Assembly: GCA_025359165.1 (NCBI GenBank)
Contig: JANYHG010000185.1
Coordinates: forward strand, 1-42,920
DNA: 42,920 bases
Direction: 5' to 3'
Source: Hyphomicrobiaceae bacterium
GTDB lineage: Bacteria > Pseudomonadota > Alphaproteobacteria > Rhizobiales > Hyphomicrobiaceae
Part shown: piece by piece, positions 27,811-36,755 of the stretch
How the letters are laid out: each line of letters begins with the position of its first letter
Numbering within the stretch: the stretch's first letter is position 1
Made by a program: the position numbers and the translations under genes
Notes under the pieces: generated by a model
Told to the model about the DNA's origin: nothing
What the model saw: only the letters and a program-made list of their open reading frames with translations
Database searches by the model: none

Positions 27811-27987
27811 ACCGCTGTTGTGTAGCCCTATAGCTCTGGCGGCCAGAACTTAGGGCGCGACACTCGTACGAGTATCCTGTGACGCTAACGAACTCTGCGA
27901 TCAAGTCGCACATTTGAAAAAGCAAGATGCTAGTGTGATTTCATACCAGCGTGATCACAATTCAAAACGATCGGAGCCTCGAGATCC

Positions 27988-28473
27988 ATGGACGACGCGA
28001 AGTCCCCAAAGCCATTGGCCAGTGCCGATATCGAACTGATCATGAAGCTGTTGCCACATCGTTATCCCTTTTTGCTGATCGACAAGATCATCGATATGGA
28101 TCGCGACGAAAGTGCGGTCGGTATCAAGAACGTGACCATGAACGAGCCGTACTTCCAGGGTCATTTCCCGGGGTATCCGGTCATGCCCGGCGTGTTGATC
28201 ATCGAGGCATTGGCGCAGACGGCGGGGGCGTTGTGCGTGCATAATTCAGGGCAGCGCGATATTCCGCAGATCGTCTACTTCATGGGCATCGACAATGCCA
28301 AGTTTCGCAAGCCCGTCCTGCCGGGTGACCAGCTGCACTTGCACGTGAAGAAAATTCGTAGCCGCGGTCCTGTCTGGCGCTTCGCATGTGAAGCAAAAGT
28401 CGGTGGCCAGATCGTAGCCGAAGCTGAAATCAGCGCCATGATCGTGGACCGCGCAAATGTCAAAAAAGACTAA
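27988..28473 (+). CDS. fabZ: (3R)-hydroxyacyl-ACP dehydratase
   Basis: 161 residues. A hot-dog-fold dehydratase of type II fatty-acid synthesis; it competes with the Lpx acyltransferases for hydroxyacyl-ACP, which explains its place among them. Substrate motif [10 protein letters not shown]-[IV]-D and catalytic [13 protein letters not shown] (His59) with the E-A-L-A-Q helix (Glu73) are intact. A GAG-type ribosome site precedes the ATG. It overlaps the start of lpxA by 17 bases, implying translational coupling. Confidence 0.97.
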   Translation: MDDAKSPKPLASADIELIMKLLPHRYPFLLIDKIIDMDRDESAVGIKNVTMNEPYFQGHFPGYPVMPGVLIIEALAQTAGALCVHNSGQRDIPQIVYFMGIDNAKFRKPVLPGDQLHLHVKKIRSRGPVWRFACEAKVGGQIVAEAEISAMIVDRANVKKD

Positions 28474-29308
28474 AGTCAAGCAGCCCGCTCTCGTCAAAGC
28501 GGCGGTGCGTACTGCGCCGAAAATTCATGCGTCGGCGATTGTCGAAGCAGGTGCCAAAATCGGTGACGGCGCCGAAATTGGACCATTCTGCCACGTCGGG
28601 GCCGAAGTCGTGCTCGGCGACGGTGTGCGTCTGCTGAGCCATGTCGTGATCGCCGGAAAGACGACGTTGGGCGATCGCACCCGGGTGTTTCCGTTCGCCT
28701 CGCTCGGTCACGAGCCGCAGGATCTGAAGTATCAGGGCGAGCCTGTTACGCTGACGATCGGCAAAGATTGCACGATCCGCGAGGGTGTGACGATGAATCC
28801 GGGGACGGGCGGGGGTGGTTTCGTCACCAGCGTAGGCGATCGCTGTACGTTCCTTGCCAACGCGCATGTGGCGCACGATTGCCGGATCGGCAACAATGTC
28901 ATTTTCTCTAACGGTGTGCTGGTGGCCGGACACTGCACGGTCGGTGACTTCGTCATCATCGGCGGCGGGGCGGGCGTGCATCAATTTTGCCGTATCGGGC
29001 ATCACGCGTTCGTCGGTGGCCTCGCCGGTATCGAGAACGATGTGATCCCCTACGGAATGGCACTCGGCAACCGTGCAGGGCTGGCGGGGCTCAACGTCGT
29101 CGGCATGAAGCGGCTTCAGTTCGGCCGCGAGCAGATCCAAAGTCTGCGTCATGCCTACCGGCTGTTGTTCTCGAACGAAGGGACGCTGGCGGAACGGCTG
29201 GTGGACATCGAGGCGGAGAACGTCGCCTCGGACCCTTACGTGCGGGAAATCATCGATTTCATCAAGGCACCGTCGGAGCGTTCGCTTTGTCTGCCACGCA
29301 GCGCGTAA
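28457..29308 (+). CDS. lpxA: UDP-N-acetylglucosamine O-acyltransferase
   Basis: 283 residues; first committed step of lipid A synthesis. Left-handed beta-helix with hexapeptide repeats, then a C-terminal helical domain. Family-specific motifs are [18 protein letters not shown]-x-G-T, the catalytic N-A-H-V-A-H-D-C-x-[IV]-G-N (His137, His140) and V-H-Q-F-C-R-I-G. About 20 extra N-terminal residues ([12 protein letters not shown]...) precede the first repeat. A later start would remove them, but the overlap with fabZ favours the ATG at 28457. Only the O-linked acyltransferase features are seen, with no sign of the amino-sugar (GnnA/B) variant genes. Confidence 0.96.
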   Translation: MSKKTKVKQPALVKAAVRTAPKIHASAIVEAGAKIGDGAEIGPFCHVGAEVVLGDGVRLLSHVVIAGKTTLGDRTRVFPFASLGHEPQDLKYQGEPVTLTIGKDCTIREGVTMNPGTGGGGFVTSVGDRCTFLANAHVAHDCRIGNNVIFSNGVLVAGHCTVGDFVIIGGGAGVHQFCRIGHHAFVGGLAGIENDVIPYGMALGNRAGLAGLNVVGMKRLQFGREQIQSLRHAYRLLFSNEGTLAERLVDIEAENVASDPYVREIIDFIKAPSERSLCLPRSA

Positions 29309-29332
29309 CGTACGATTTTGGAAGACGGATTG

Positions 29333-30694
29333 ATGGAACGCATCGCGATCCTTGCCGGCGGGGGGAGACTGCCACTCGTCCTCGCCGACAGCATTGCGAG
29401 CCGTGGCGGACGTGCACACATCGTTGGAGTGCGCGGTGAAGCTGGATCTGAGATCGAGGCTTATCCGCATACCTGGGTGACGTGGGGCTCGGTCAACGCG
29501 ATACTGACGACGCTCAAGCGCGAGAGTAACGGCACGATGATGATCGCGGGAACCGTCAGCCGTCCCGATCTCAGGCGGTTGAAACCGGATTTCGGGGTCG
29601 TCCGATATTTGCCCGATGTGCTGGCGATGCTCAAGGGCGGCGACGACGCGGTGTTGACGCGGCTCGTGCGGTTTTTCGAAAAGCAGGGCCTGGTCGTCAA
29701 AGGGGTCGCCGATGTCGCGCCGGAGCTGCTTGCGGAGGCGGGCATGGTCAGTGGCGTCGCGCCAGGTGCCAGTGGCGAGACCGAACGCGCCGACGACAGC
29801 GATATGGCCTTGGGATTCGCGGTGCTCGATGCGGTGGCCGATCTCGACATCGGTCAGGCTATCGCCGTCGAGAACGGATCGGTCCTCGCCATAGAAGGCG
29901 TCGAGGGTACGGACCGGATGCTGGCGCGCATTGCGACGCTCGCGGATCGCGACGTTCCAGGCGGCGTGGTCGTTAAAGGTCCAAAGCGTGGACAGGACCT
30001 TCGCGTCGATATGCCGACAGTTGGCGCGGAGACGATCAGGCATCTTGCCGACGCTCGGATCGGCAGCCTCGTCGTCGTCGCCGGAAAGACGCTGCTGCTC
30101 AACAGGGCGGACATGCTGCAGCAGGTAGCAGACCGCCGCATCGTCTTCCGCAGCGTCGAGCGCGACGTCGCAGGTGCGGAAGGTGTCAATCAGCCTCGTC
30201 TGCAACGCGAGACGCTGCTTGCGACCCGACCCGCGTCGATGCTTGGACGATTTGCTCCGAACAATGCCGATGGCCGCGATGCGCGAACAGCAGCTGAGGT
30301 TACGCAGCGGTTGGCAGTCTTTGCGACGGGAGCAGCGGCCGTCGTCGTGCGCGATCACGTGCTGGCGGTGGCGGCCGCCGAGGGGCCGGTTGCGATGGCG
30401 GTGCGCGTTGCCGCGCTTCGGCAATGGGGCCACAAGCGGCACGGACGCGGTGCCGCCGCTTTTCTGTTCGACTCGTCACGAGATGATGCAAACGAACTTA
30501 CGACGATGATCGAGGCGTTGGCAGGGGCAGGGCTTGCTGGCGTCGCGCTTGTGCGCGCGAAAATGCCAGACCCCAAAACCGACAAGCCGAAAATTGAAAT
30601 ACCGATGTCGGCGGTTGCGGCAGCGGATCGGCTGCGACTGTTTCTGATCGAGATCGACGTCGACCCTCCGCGCTCGGCAATCGAGGCGGCATAA
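29333..30694 (+). CDS. lpxI: UDP-2,3-diacylglucosamine pyrophosphatase LpxI with an extra C-terminal half
   Basis: 453 residues, against about 280 for ordinary LpxI. Residues 1-280 are a normal LpxI: I-A-I-L-A-G-G-G-R-L-P at the start, L-P-D-V-L, and the catalytic-domain R-V-D-M-P-T-V-G (Asp226) with V-V-V-A-G-K-T-L-L-L-N near 250. It hydrolyses UDP-2,3-diacylglucosamine to lipid X, between LpxD/LpxC chemistry and LpxB. Residues ~320-450 add a second, degenerate region (A-V-V-V-R-D-H-V-L-A-V-A-A-A-E-G-P... L-A-G-V-A-L-V-R-A) whose pattern recalls the first copy's V-E-N-G-S-V-L-A-I-E-G-V-E-G-T. There is no stop or frameshift between them. ATG at 29333 has GGAAG upstream; a TTG at 29318 is in frame. 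lpxB starts five bases after the stop. Confidence 0.92.
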   Translation: MERIAILAGGGRLPLVLADSIASRGGRAHIVGVRGEAGSEIEAYPHTWVTWGSVNAILTTLKRESNGTMMIAGTVSRPDLRRLKPDFGVVRYLPDVLAMLKGGDDAVLTRLVRFFEKQGLVVKGVADVAPELLAEAGMVSGVAPGASGETERADDSDMALGFAVLDAVADLDIGQAIAVENGSVLAIEGVEGTDRMLARIATLADRDVPGGVVVKGPKRGQDLRVDMPTVGAETIRHLADARIGSLVVVAGKTLLLNRADMLQQVADRRIVFRSVERDVAGAEGVNQPRLQRETLLATRPASMLGRFAPNNADGRDARTAAEVTQRLAVFATGAAAVVVRDHVLAVAAAEGPVAMAVRVAALRQWGHKRHGRGAAAFLFDSSRDDANELTTMIEALAGAGLAGVALVRAKMPDPKTDKPKIEIPMSAVAAADRLRLFLIEIDVDPPRSAIEAA

Positions 30695-30698
30695 ATAC

Positions 30699-31940
30699 AT
30701 GGCGCAGACACGCAACATCCCCGGTCAGGTCGCGGCACGCAGCGTCACGATATCGTCAAGCAAACGCGAATTGCGTTTGTTCATGGTGGCGGGCGAGCAT
30801 TCTGGCGATGCACTCGGCGGCCGACTGATGGACGCACTGAACGTGCAGTCGCGCGGGCGTGTACGCTATCTCGGCGTCGGTGGGCCGGATATGCGCACGC
30901 ACGGGCTGATCTCGCAATTTCCTTTGTCGGACGTGGCGGTGATGGGACCCGCAGCGATCGTCAAGGTGCTGCCGCGCCTGATGCGACGCGTCTACCGCAC
31001 CGTCGATGCAGCGGTGGCAGCACAGCCAGATGCCGTCGTGATCATCGACGCGCCGGAATTCACGCATCCGATCGCAAAGCGGATACGGCAGAAACTGCCC
31101 GACGTCCCGATCATCGATTATGTCAGTCCCAGTGTGTGGGGGTGGCGACCGGGTCGCGCACGACGCATGCGCGGTTATGTCGACCATGTGTTGGCGCTCC
31201 TGCCGTTCGAGCCGGCGGTTCACCGACAGCTTGGCGGTCCGGCGTGCACTTACATCGGGCATCCGTTGGTCGAACGTCAGGCGGAACTGGCGTCGATCGA
31301 TCCATCGCCGTTGCGAGCCGAGCTTGGACTACAGTCTGGACGACCGGTGCTGGTGGTGCTGCCCGGTAGTCGCCGCTCGGAAGTCGAACGCTTGATGCAG
31401 CCCTTCGGCGAAACGCTCACCCGGATGCGTCAGCAAGGGATGAACCCGGAAGTGCTCATTCCAATCGTGCCGCACGTGCGCGATCTGGTGGAACAGCATC
31501 TCAGGTCCTGGCCGGTGACGCCTTATCTTCTCGAGGGCGAAGCGGCGAAATTCCAGGCGTTCAAGCTGGCGACTGCGGCGCTCGCCGCTTCCGGTACGGT
31601 AACGCTCGAACTCGCGCTCACCGGCACGCCGATGGTCGTCGGCTACAAGGTGGATGCGCTCGCGGCGAAGTTCCGCTTTCTGATGAAAGTGCAGTCGATC
31701 GTGCTTGCCAATCTGGTGCTCGGCGAAAATGCATTTCCGGAATTCAAGCAGGAAGATTGCACCGGCGCGCGCCTGTCGGAAGCGCTGTTGCCGTTGCTGT
31801 CGGACACCGAAGCGCGGGCTCGTCAAATACTTGCTCTGAGCCATATTCCCGCGAAATTGCATGTCGAGGCGGCACCCAGTGTGACGGCCGCCGATATCGT
31901 CCTGGCATTCGCAGACGGCGGGCGCGGCATCGCGATATAA
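30699..31940 (+). CDS. lpxB: Lipid-A-disaccharide synthase
   Basis: 413 residues; a GT19 glycosyltransferase joining UDP-diacylglucosamine to lipid X, the product of LpxI. The family start M-V-A-G-E-H-S-G-D-A-L-G (residues 29-40) is preceded by about 28 extra residues. Also visible are the Y-V-S-P-S-V-W-G-W-R-P-G-R loop, the I-G-H-P-L-V motif, L-V-V-L-P-G-S-R-R-S-E-V and the C-terminal S-G-T-V-T-L-E-L-A-L-x-x-T-P-M-V-V-x-Y segment that binds the nucleotide sugar. The gene is four bases downstream of the lpxI stop and ends the lipid A series. Confidence 0.96.
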   Translation: MAQTRNIPGQVAARSVTISSSKRELRLFMVAGEHSGDALGGRLMDALNVQSRGRVRYLGVGGPDMRTHGLISQFPLSDVAVMGPAAIVKVLPRLMRRVYRTVDAAVAAQPDAVVIIDAPEFTHPIAKRIRQKLPDVPIIDYVSPSVWGWRPGRARRMRGYVDHVLALLPFEPAVHRQLGGPACTYIGHPLVERQAELASIDPSPLRAELGLQSGRPVLVVLPGSRRSEVERLMQPFGETLTRMRQQGMNPEVLIPIVPHVRDLVEQHLRSWPVTPYLLEGEAAKFQAFKLATAALAASGTVTLELALTGTPMVVGYKVDALAAKFRFLMKVQSIVLANLVLGENAFPEFKQEDCTGARLSEALLPLLSDTEARARQILALSHIPAKLHVEAAPSVTAADIVLAFADGGRGIAI

Positions 31941-31991
31941 AGTTTATCTTCGTTTTCAACCTCGGCAGCGGCATCGCGGCATTCCTTTCGG

Positions 31992-32016
31992 GGAACGCCG
32001 ATCGGGTGGGCGCGTT
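31992..32016 (+). promoter_or_regulatory. EcfG-type general-stress promoter
   Basis: GGAAC (31992-31996) and CGTT (32013-32016) are separated by exactly 16 bases, the consensus for alphaproteobacterial sigma-EcfG promoters. It lies about 90 bases upstream of two small stress-type genes. No other GGAAC-N16/17-CGTT was found near other genes that I checked in the window. Confidence 0.7.
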
Positions 32017-32105
32017 TAAACGGCATCATCCGGTGTTTTGATAACCGTCGTATGGCGGCACCGGCGATTGAGTCAGTTTATCAAACCATATCGGGAGTAG
32101 ATCCA

Positions 32106-32513
32106 ATGAAACGCGTCGTAGTGACGACCGTGCTCATGTTTGTCGGGGCCGCCTCGGCCCTCAGTCAGACATCGCAGCCACCGTCCACACCGCAGGCAAC
32201 ACCGTCTGTGCCCTCGGCAGATATGCCGAAAAGTACCGACGCTCCGAAGACGCCCACCGCACCATCGGTGCCGCCGGCCAATTCCGGTTCAGCCGGATCG
32301 AGCATGGACAAAAGTAACTTGGGCGGCCCAGCCGCCGGCGCCAACAGCTTCACGGAAAATCAGGCAAAAGCCCGCCTCGAAAGCGGTGGATATTCGAATG
32401 TTTCAGGCCTGAAGAAAGACGACAACGGAATATGGCGCGCGACGGGTCAAAAAGACGGCAAGAGCGAAACTGTGACGCTCGATTATCAGGGTAATATTTC
32501 GACTTCGAAGTAA
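32106..32513 (+). CDS. Small exported protein with PepSY-like C-terminus
   Basis: 135 residues. Signal peptide M-K-R-V-V-V-T-T-V-L-M-F-V-G-A-A-S-A-L-S. A Pro/Ser/Thr-rich spacer (20-80) leads to a folded C-terminal ~50 residues (S-F-T-E-N-Q-A-K-A-R-L-E-S-G-G-Y-S-N-V-S-G-L-K-K-D-D-N-G-I-W-R-A-T-G) that has the helix-then-strands pattern of the PepSY/YpeB-like fold ('A-x-x-x-L-x-x-x-G-[YF]-x-x-V-x-x-L-x-x-D-x-x-G-x-W'). The start has GGAG about nine bases upstream; a longer frame to 32052 lacks a site. It probably works in the periplasm in envelope stress, inferred from the EcfG-type promoter. It is co-directional with and 23 bases ahead of the next gene. Confidence 0.75.
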   Translation: MKRVVVTTVLMFVGAASALSQTSQPPSTPQATPSVPSADMPKSTDAPKTPTAPSVPPANSGSAGSSMDKSNLGGPAAGANSFTENQAKARLESGGYSNVSGLKKDDNGIWRATGQKDGKSETVTLDYQGNISTSK

Positions 32514-32536
32514 CGCGTGCAACGGGAGAGTTTCAC

Positions 32537-33133
32537 ATGGCAGTTGTTACACATCTTTACGATTCATATGACGATGCGCGGCGAGCAATGAGCGAACTCA
32601 TTACCGCTGGCATTCCGCAAGCCGATATCAGCATCGTTGCAAACAATGCGAACAATCGGTTCACGACCGGCGAAAACGGCACCTATGACACGGTTGGCGG
32701 TGAAGCGCATGGCGGTGCCGGAACGGGCACTGGCGTAGGCGCAACTGTTGGTGGGATTGCTGGCCTACTAGCCGGATTGGGCATCATGGCTATTCCGGGT
32801 ATCGGCCCGGTCGTGGCGGCCGGTTGGCTTGCCTCAACCGCTTTGGGTGCGGTCGTCGGTGGCGCGGCCGGTGGTATCATCGGTGCTTTGACCGACGCCG
32901 GCGTGCCGGAAGAGCACGCGCACGTTTACGCTGAAGGGCTTCGTCGGGGCGGAACACTGCTGACAGTGCGGGTATCTGACGCCGATCAAACTCGCATCGA
33001 ATCGATGTTAGGTACCTCGTCGGTCGACGTCGGCGCGCGTCGCGAGCAGTATCGTTCTGCGGGCTGGAACAAGTTTGAAGACAAGATTGCAGCCGATGAA
33101 GCAGTCACACGCGATAAAATGCCGATCGTCTAA
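32537..33133 (+). CDS. General stress protein 17M-like/YflT-domain protein with glycine-rich central segment
   Basis: 198 residues. The N-terminal ~60 residues (V-V-T-H-L-Y-D-S-Y-D-D-A-R-R-A-M-S-E-L-I-T-A-G-I-P-Q-A-D-I-S-I-V-A) match the 'heat-induced stress protein YflT'/general stress 17M domain. A glycine-alanine-rich hydrophobic hairpin follows (about 75-120, with G-x-G-I-A-G-L-L-A-G-L-G... G-G-A-A-G-G-I-I-G-A-L), similar to glycine-zipper segments that insert into membranes, then a C-terminal ferredoxin-like strand region (V-P-E-E-H-A-H-V-Y-A-E-G-L-R-R-G-G-T-L-L-T-V). GGGAG precedes the ATG. It shares the EcfG-type promoter with the exported protein upstream. The exact function is unknown. 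Confidence 0.8.
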   Translation: MAVVTHLYDSYDDARRAMSELITAGIPQADISIVANNANNRFTTGENGTYDTVGGEAHGGAGTGTGVGATVGGIAGLLAGLGIMAIPGIGPVVAAGWLASTALGAVVGGAAGGIIGALTDAGVPEEHAHVYAEGLRRGGTLLTVRVSDADQTRIESMLGTSSVDVGARREQYRSAGWNKFEDKIAADEAVTRDKMPIV

Positions 33134-33159
33134 TAAAACGTCGGCCACGAATTGAGATC

Positions 33160-33200
33160 AGATCGCCGTCGGCTCACGCTGACGGCGATCTTGTTCAATT
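33160..33200. terminator. Hairpin terminator between convergent genes
   Basis: A perfect 11-bp inverted repeat (33160-33170 with 33181-33191) with a 10-base loop, followed on the plus strand by TTGTT. It lies 27 bases after the stress-gene stop and just beyond the end of the AAA/HerA gene, so it can stop transcription from both. Confidence 0.8.
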
Positions 33201-36200
33201 GAACAATTTGAGTTGCCGTTCGTCCTGACCTTTGGTTTCACGCGCAAGCTGTTCGATCCGGTCGAAGGGCACCTGTTCCGCCGTGATCAGCGAACGGTGC
33301 GCTTTGATGGCGCGGACCAAACCTTCCTGAACGAGATGGAATTCGCCCACAGTTTGCCCTGGCAGAACTGTCGCTGCATCGAGGCCGCTGTCGGACTGGA
33401 ATGCGGCTTTGAGTTTCTTGAGTGCGGTATCTTCGCGGACGCGACCGATGAACCAGCTGGTGATCTGATCACGGCTCTTGTAGTCGAGATCGCCCGGTGA
33501 CTGGGTCGCCAGCATGATGCCGAGACCGGCAGACCGCGCCCGTTTGAGCAAACTTTGCAGCGGTTCGGCGGTCGCCGGCTTTGCATTCGCGGGGATGTAG
33601 AGGTCGGCTTCGTCGAGCATCAATACGGCTTGCAATTCGTCGTTCGGATTGCGCTGACAGAAGCGCAGCGCTTCGGCAAGAAACTGTGAAACCCAGAACA
33701 GGATATTCTCGTTATCGCCGAGAAATCCGGTGTAGATGATCGACAGGCGCGTGCGTCCGTCGCTCCGAGCATAGGGCCCAATGCCGAGCAGACGCTCCAT
33801 ATTCAACGTTTCACCACCCGCTTCGAAAAGCGACGCGTTGCGGTGGCGCAAGCTGTCGAGTTGAGCGACGAGATCGCGGCGCAGTTTGCCGGAGGGGTCC
33901 ATGCGTTGCGTGGCTTCGGCAAGCTCGGGATCGTCTTCTTCCAATAGATGGATGAGATCGGCGAGCATCACCTGCGTCGAGAAACGTTGACCGAGCAGCT
34001 TCAATGCCACCGACAGCGTGCCAGACTGCTTTTGATGCGTTGCAGAATTTTTCAGGTGCAGCATGTCGCCGAGGGCGGCTGCCGACAGCCCCGCAAGCAG
34101 TTGTTGCTCATGCTCGGGCAGTTCCTTGATGCCGGTGGGCAGCAAGGTAATCGAAATCGGCCGCCCCGACGAACGCCCCGGTGTGTAGACGGCGACGTCG
34201 ATCTGGTCGGCCAGTTTTTCTCGCTCGCCGCGCCGATCGGAGTAGTCACCTTCGATGGCGCGCCAGACGTCGGGATTTGCGTAGCTGGTCAGATCGCCCT
34301 TGCGATCGATCAAAATGGCGGGAATGCCGCGTTGCAGGATCTGCTCGATGAGACAAAGGGCCAGTGTCGTTTTGCCAGAACCAGAACCGCCGAGTACGGC
34401 CGCGTGACGCTTCAACACGTCTTTGTTCATGGTGACGGCGGCGTTCGACTTGATCATGCGGCCCGCAAGAATGCTGCCGGCACCTTCGCCGTTCTCGTCG
34501 AGAATGACCGATAGGGGCAAATCTTCCTCGACCTTCGCATCTTCGGCAGCAGCCGGAGTTGGTGCCTCAGGCGGGATGGGCGCCCAGCCGGTCCAATCGG
34601 CTGCCGGAGACCCTGCGAAGCCACCTGAAGGCATCGGCGGCGGGAGGAAAGGTGAGGCAATCGGTGGCGCGGTTGCAGGCCGGCCGATCGAGGCAACGGG
34701 TGCTGCGGACAGACTGAACGCTGCGTTCGCGGCCTCGACGACGGCAGCCATGTTCGCCTTCGACGCGCCGTCGATTTTGGTGACGTTGCGGTTGACGAGA
34801 TCGAGCCGCAGCAACTGCACGATGGCACTCATCGCCGACAGCAATTTCGCCTGCTCGAACCAGTGCACGAAGCCTGGATCCTGTTTGTGGTGATTGTGGA
34901 ATTCGCGCACGGTCAGCACGCGCTCCCACTCGGCGAGCGGGATCAGCAATGCGCGGCCACCGCTTTCGCGGAATTTTCGGAACGCTTGTGCCGTCTGGCT
35001 TTTGGTGTTCGGCGGGTAATCGCTGGCGCGCAGCATGAAGCACGTTTTCGTGCCCATGGCACCGAGCGCACGATCCAGCTGCCGCTTGAAACTACCGCCC
35101 TGAATGGAACGATTGCACAGAAAAATGCGGCTCTCTGTGGTGAACCCGGATTTGTGCTTCAGCGTCATGTCGATGGCGGGGAGATCGTCGGCGATCGCGA
35201 GGCGTTCGAGCGACAGCTCCAGCGTCGCCGGCCACTCTTCGCGCGCCAACGTCATCGCGGATTGCAGCACACCGAGCAGTCCGTCTTCGTCGGCGGGAAT
35301 TTCCACCTGACTATCGGACGAGAAGCGTTCCCACATTTCGCGGAAGTCATGCGGCTGCTCACCCGTGGCACTGCTGCCGTTGGAAGCGATACCGCCACCG
35401 AACAGGTTGCCGCCGAGCGCCTGCACGAGGGCATCAAGGAAGCCGGGTTTGTCGGCTTCCTCGTTGCTGGCGTTGGTGCCGTGATCGCGGCAGCGGGTTT
35501 GCGCAAGCTCCAACAGACGGCGTGTCGACAAGCCGCTGAACTCTTCGAAGAAGCTGTCGCCGAACAGCGCGTTGGGATCTTCGACGCCATAGTCGAGACC
35601 CATTGCAGCGCCGTGCTCGAGGCGCTTGGCGATGATCAGACGCGCTTCTTCGGCCGAACGCGTTTCGATCAACGGGACAGGACCGGCTTTCTCGATGCGG
35701 TCGATGTAGGACTGCGCCAGAACCTCGCGCACCTTGTCGTAGAAATCGCCGAGGACGGAAATGATCACGATCGAGGTCGGCAGGCGATTGGCGATCTGGA
35801 TAAGATCGCGCACGGCCTTCTGAAACCGCTCCGGATAGTCGTCGAAGAAACGCAGGTCTTCGACCTGATCGATGGCGAAAACAAAGGCTGCCCGATCGAC
35901 GGTCCACATCAGTTTGCCAAGGCATTCGATTATTTCGAAGGCGCGGCCTTCGCCGGTGTTCGGATCGAGCGCGGCAACGGCACTGTGCGACAGGTCGTTG
36001 AGGGGCTTGCCGTGCAGATACTGGCGGATGCGCTGATCGATACGCGGATCGGCGCGCTGCAGATACAGCAACGCGCGCACGATGTTGATATCGAGTTCCT
36101 GTTCGGCGAACTTGGGACTGGCGACGATGTCGTCGGCAAGTTTCAGTACCAGTCGAGCGAGAGTTGCCTCGTCGAGGTCGGCTTCGCGCAATTCCTCGAG

Positions 36201-36677
36201 CTGGGATGGTGCAAGTACCTTGGCGTCCCCGACGAGGCGGCGGGTCAGACGCGCGAGCGCGCTCTCGCCGCCCTGGTCCGGGTCATAGGGTTTTTCAAGC
36301 GAGTTGATGAGGCGGCGCAGATAGTAGTCCGCGTAATTGCCGATATCCGGCGTCATCTGCGCATAACCGAAATACGCTTTGCCCTGACGATGAGCACTGG
36401 TGCGCATGGCGCGCACGAGATGCGTCTTGCCGGCACCGGATTGTCCGTGAAAAAGCAGGATACGTGCTTGTGCCGCAGCGTTTTTGGACGCGCCGTTGGT
36501 GGTCGTCACCGCGTCCAGGAGATCGGCGAACTTGCCGCGTGCTTTGCGGTGGACGAGTTCGACGTCGACCGGGTCAGAATGCCAGACATCGTCTTCCCAG
36601 GTAATCGAATGTTCGAAGGCCTGGCTCATGCGATCCAGACTGGGATTGTGCGTGGTCGGTGGCGGGGGCAGTTGCAT
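33195..36677 (-). CDS. Dual-ATPase protein: AAA+-type NTPase fused to a HerA/FtsK-type translocase
   Basis: 1160 residues from ATG (a TTG seven codons earlier is also open). Domain 1: P-loop R-I-L-L-F-H-G-Q-S-G-A-G-K-T-H-L (Walker A 78-87) and F-V-F-A-I-D-Q-V-E-D (Walker B 265-274), with an AAA+/STAND-like helical region. The middle (~450-650) includes a globular part, S-R-I-F-L-C-N-R-S-I-Q-G-G, that I do not recognise. A Pro/Ala-rich linker (663-713) leads to domain 2: A-V-L-G-G-S-G-S-G-K-T-T-L (Walker A 763-772), I-D-R-K-G-D-L, Walker B V-L-M-L-D-E-A-D (1018-1025) and K-R-A-R-S-A-G-L-G-I-M-L-A-T-Q-S-P, the HerA/FtsK hallmark. No nuclease motif is seen. It follows the winged-helix-like gene by about 80 bases on the same strand. 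Likely a DNA or nucleoprotein translocase; partner and substrate unknown. Confidence 0.85.
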   Translation of the reverse strand: MQLPPPPTTHNPSLDRMSQAFEHSITWEDDVWHSDPVDVELVHRKARGKFADLLDAVTTTNGASKNAAAQARILLFHGQSGAGKTHLVRAMRTSAHRQGKAYFGYAQMTPDIGNYADYYLRRLINSLEKPYDPDQGGESALARLTRRLVGDAKVLAPSQLEELREADLDEATLARLVLKLADDIVASPKFAEQELDINIVRALLYLQRADPRIDQRIRQYLHGKPLNDLSHSAVAALDPNTGEGRAFEIIECLGKLMWTVDRAAFVFAIDQVEDLRFFDDYPERFQKAVRDLIQIANRLPTSIVIISVLGDFYDKVREVLAQSYIDRIEKAGPVPLIETRSAEEARLIIAKRLEHGAAMGLDYGVEDPNALFGDSFFEEFSGLSTRRLLELAQTRCRDHGTNASNEEADKPGFLDALVQALGGNLFGGGIASNGSSATGEQPHDFREMWERFSSDSQVEIPADEDGLLGVLQSAMTLAREEWPATLELSLERLAIADDLPAIDMTLKHKSGFTTESRIFLCNRSIQGGSFKRQLDRALGAMGTKTCFMLRASDYPPNTKSQTAQAFRKFRESGGRALLIPLAEWERVLTVREFHNHHKQDPGFVHWFEQAKLLSAMSAIVQLLRLDLVNRNVTKIDGASKANMAAVVEAANAAFSLSAAPVASIGRPATAPPIASPFLPPPMPSGGFAGSPAADWTGWAPIPPEAPTPAAAEDAKVEEDLPLSVILDENGEGAGSILAGRMIKSNAAVTMNKDVLKRHAAVLGGSGSGKTTLALCLIEQILQRGIPAILIDRKGDLTSYANPDVWRAIEGDYSDRRGEREKLADQIDVAVYTPGRSSGRPISITLLPTGIKELPEHEQQLLAGLSAAALGDMLHLKNSATHQKQSGTLSVALKLLGQRFSTQVMLADLIHLLEEDDPELAEATQRMDPSGKLRRDLVAQLDSLRHRNASLFEAGGETLNMERLLGIGPYARSDGRTRLSIIYTGFLGDNENILFWVSQFLAEALRFCQRNPNDELQAVLMLDEADLYIPANAKPATAEPLQSLLKRARSAGLGIMLATQSPGDLDYKSRDQITSWFIGRVREDTALKKLKAAFQSDSGLDAATVLPGQTVGEFHLVQEGLVRAIKAHRSLITAEQVPFDRIEQLARETKGQDERQLKLFN

Positions 36678-36755
36678 CGATTTATGTGTCCTGGGCAAGG
36701 AGCTCGGCGGCGATGGAGGCTAGTGGCGTTCCGGTTTCTCCGGAAACACTCTGGG

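Noticed and set aside
28460-30442. 660-codon open frame on the minus strand opposite lpxA and lpxI
   Set aside because: Antisense shadow of two confidently identified genes; the translation is arginine/histidine-rich with no homology pattern.
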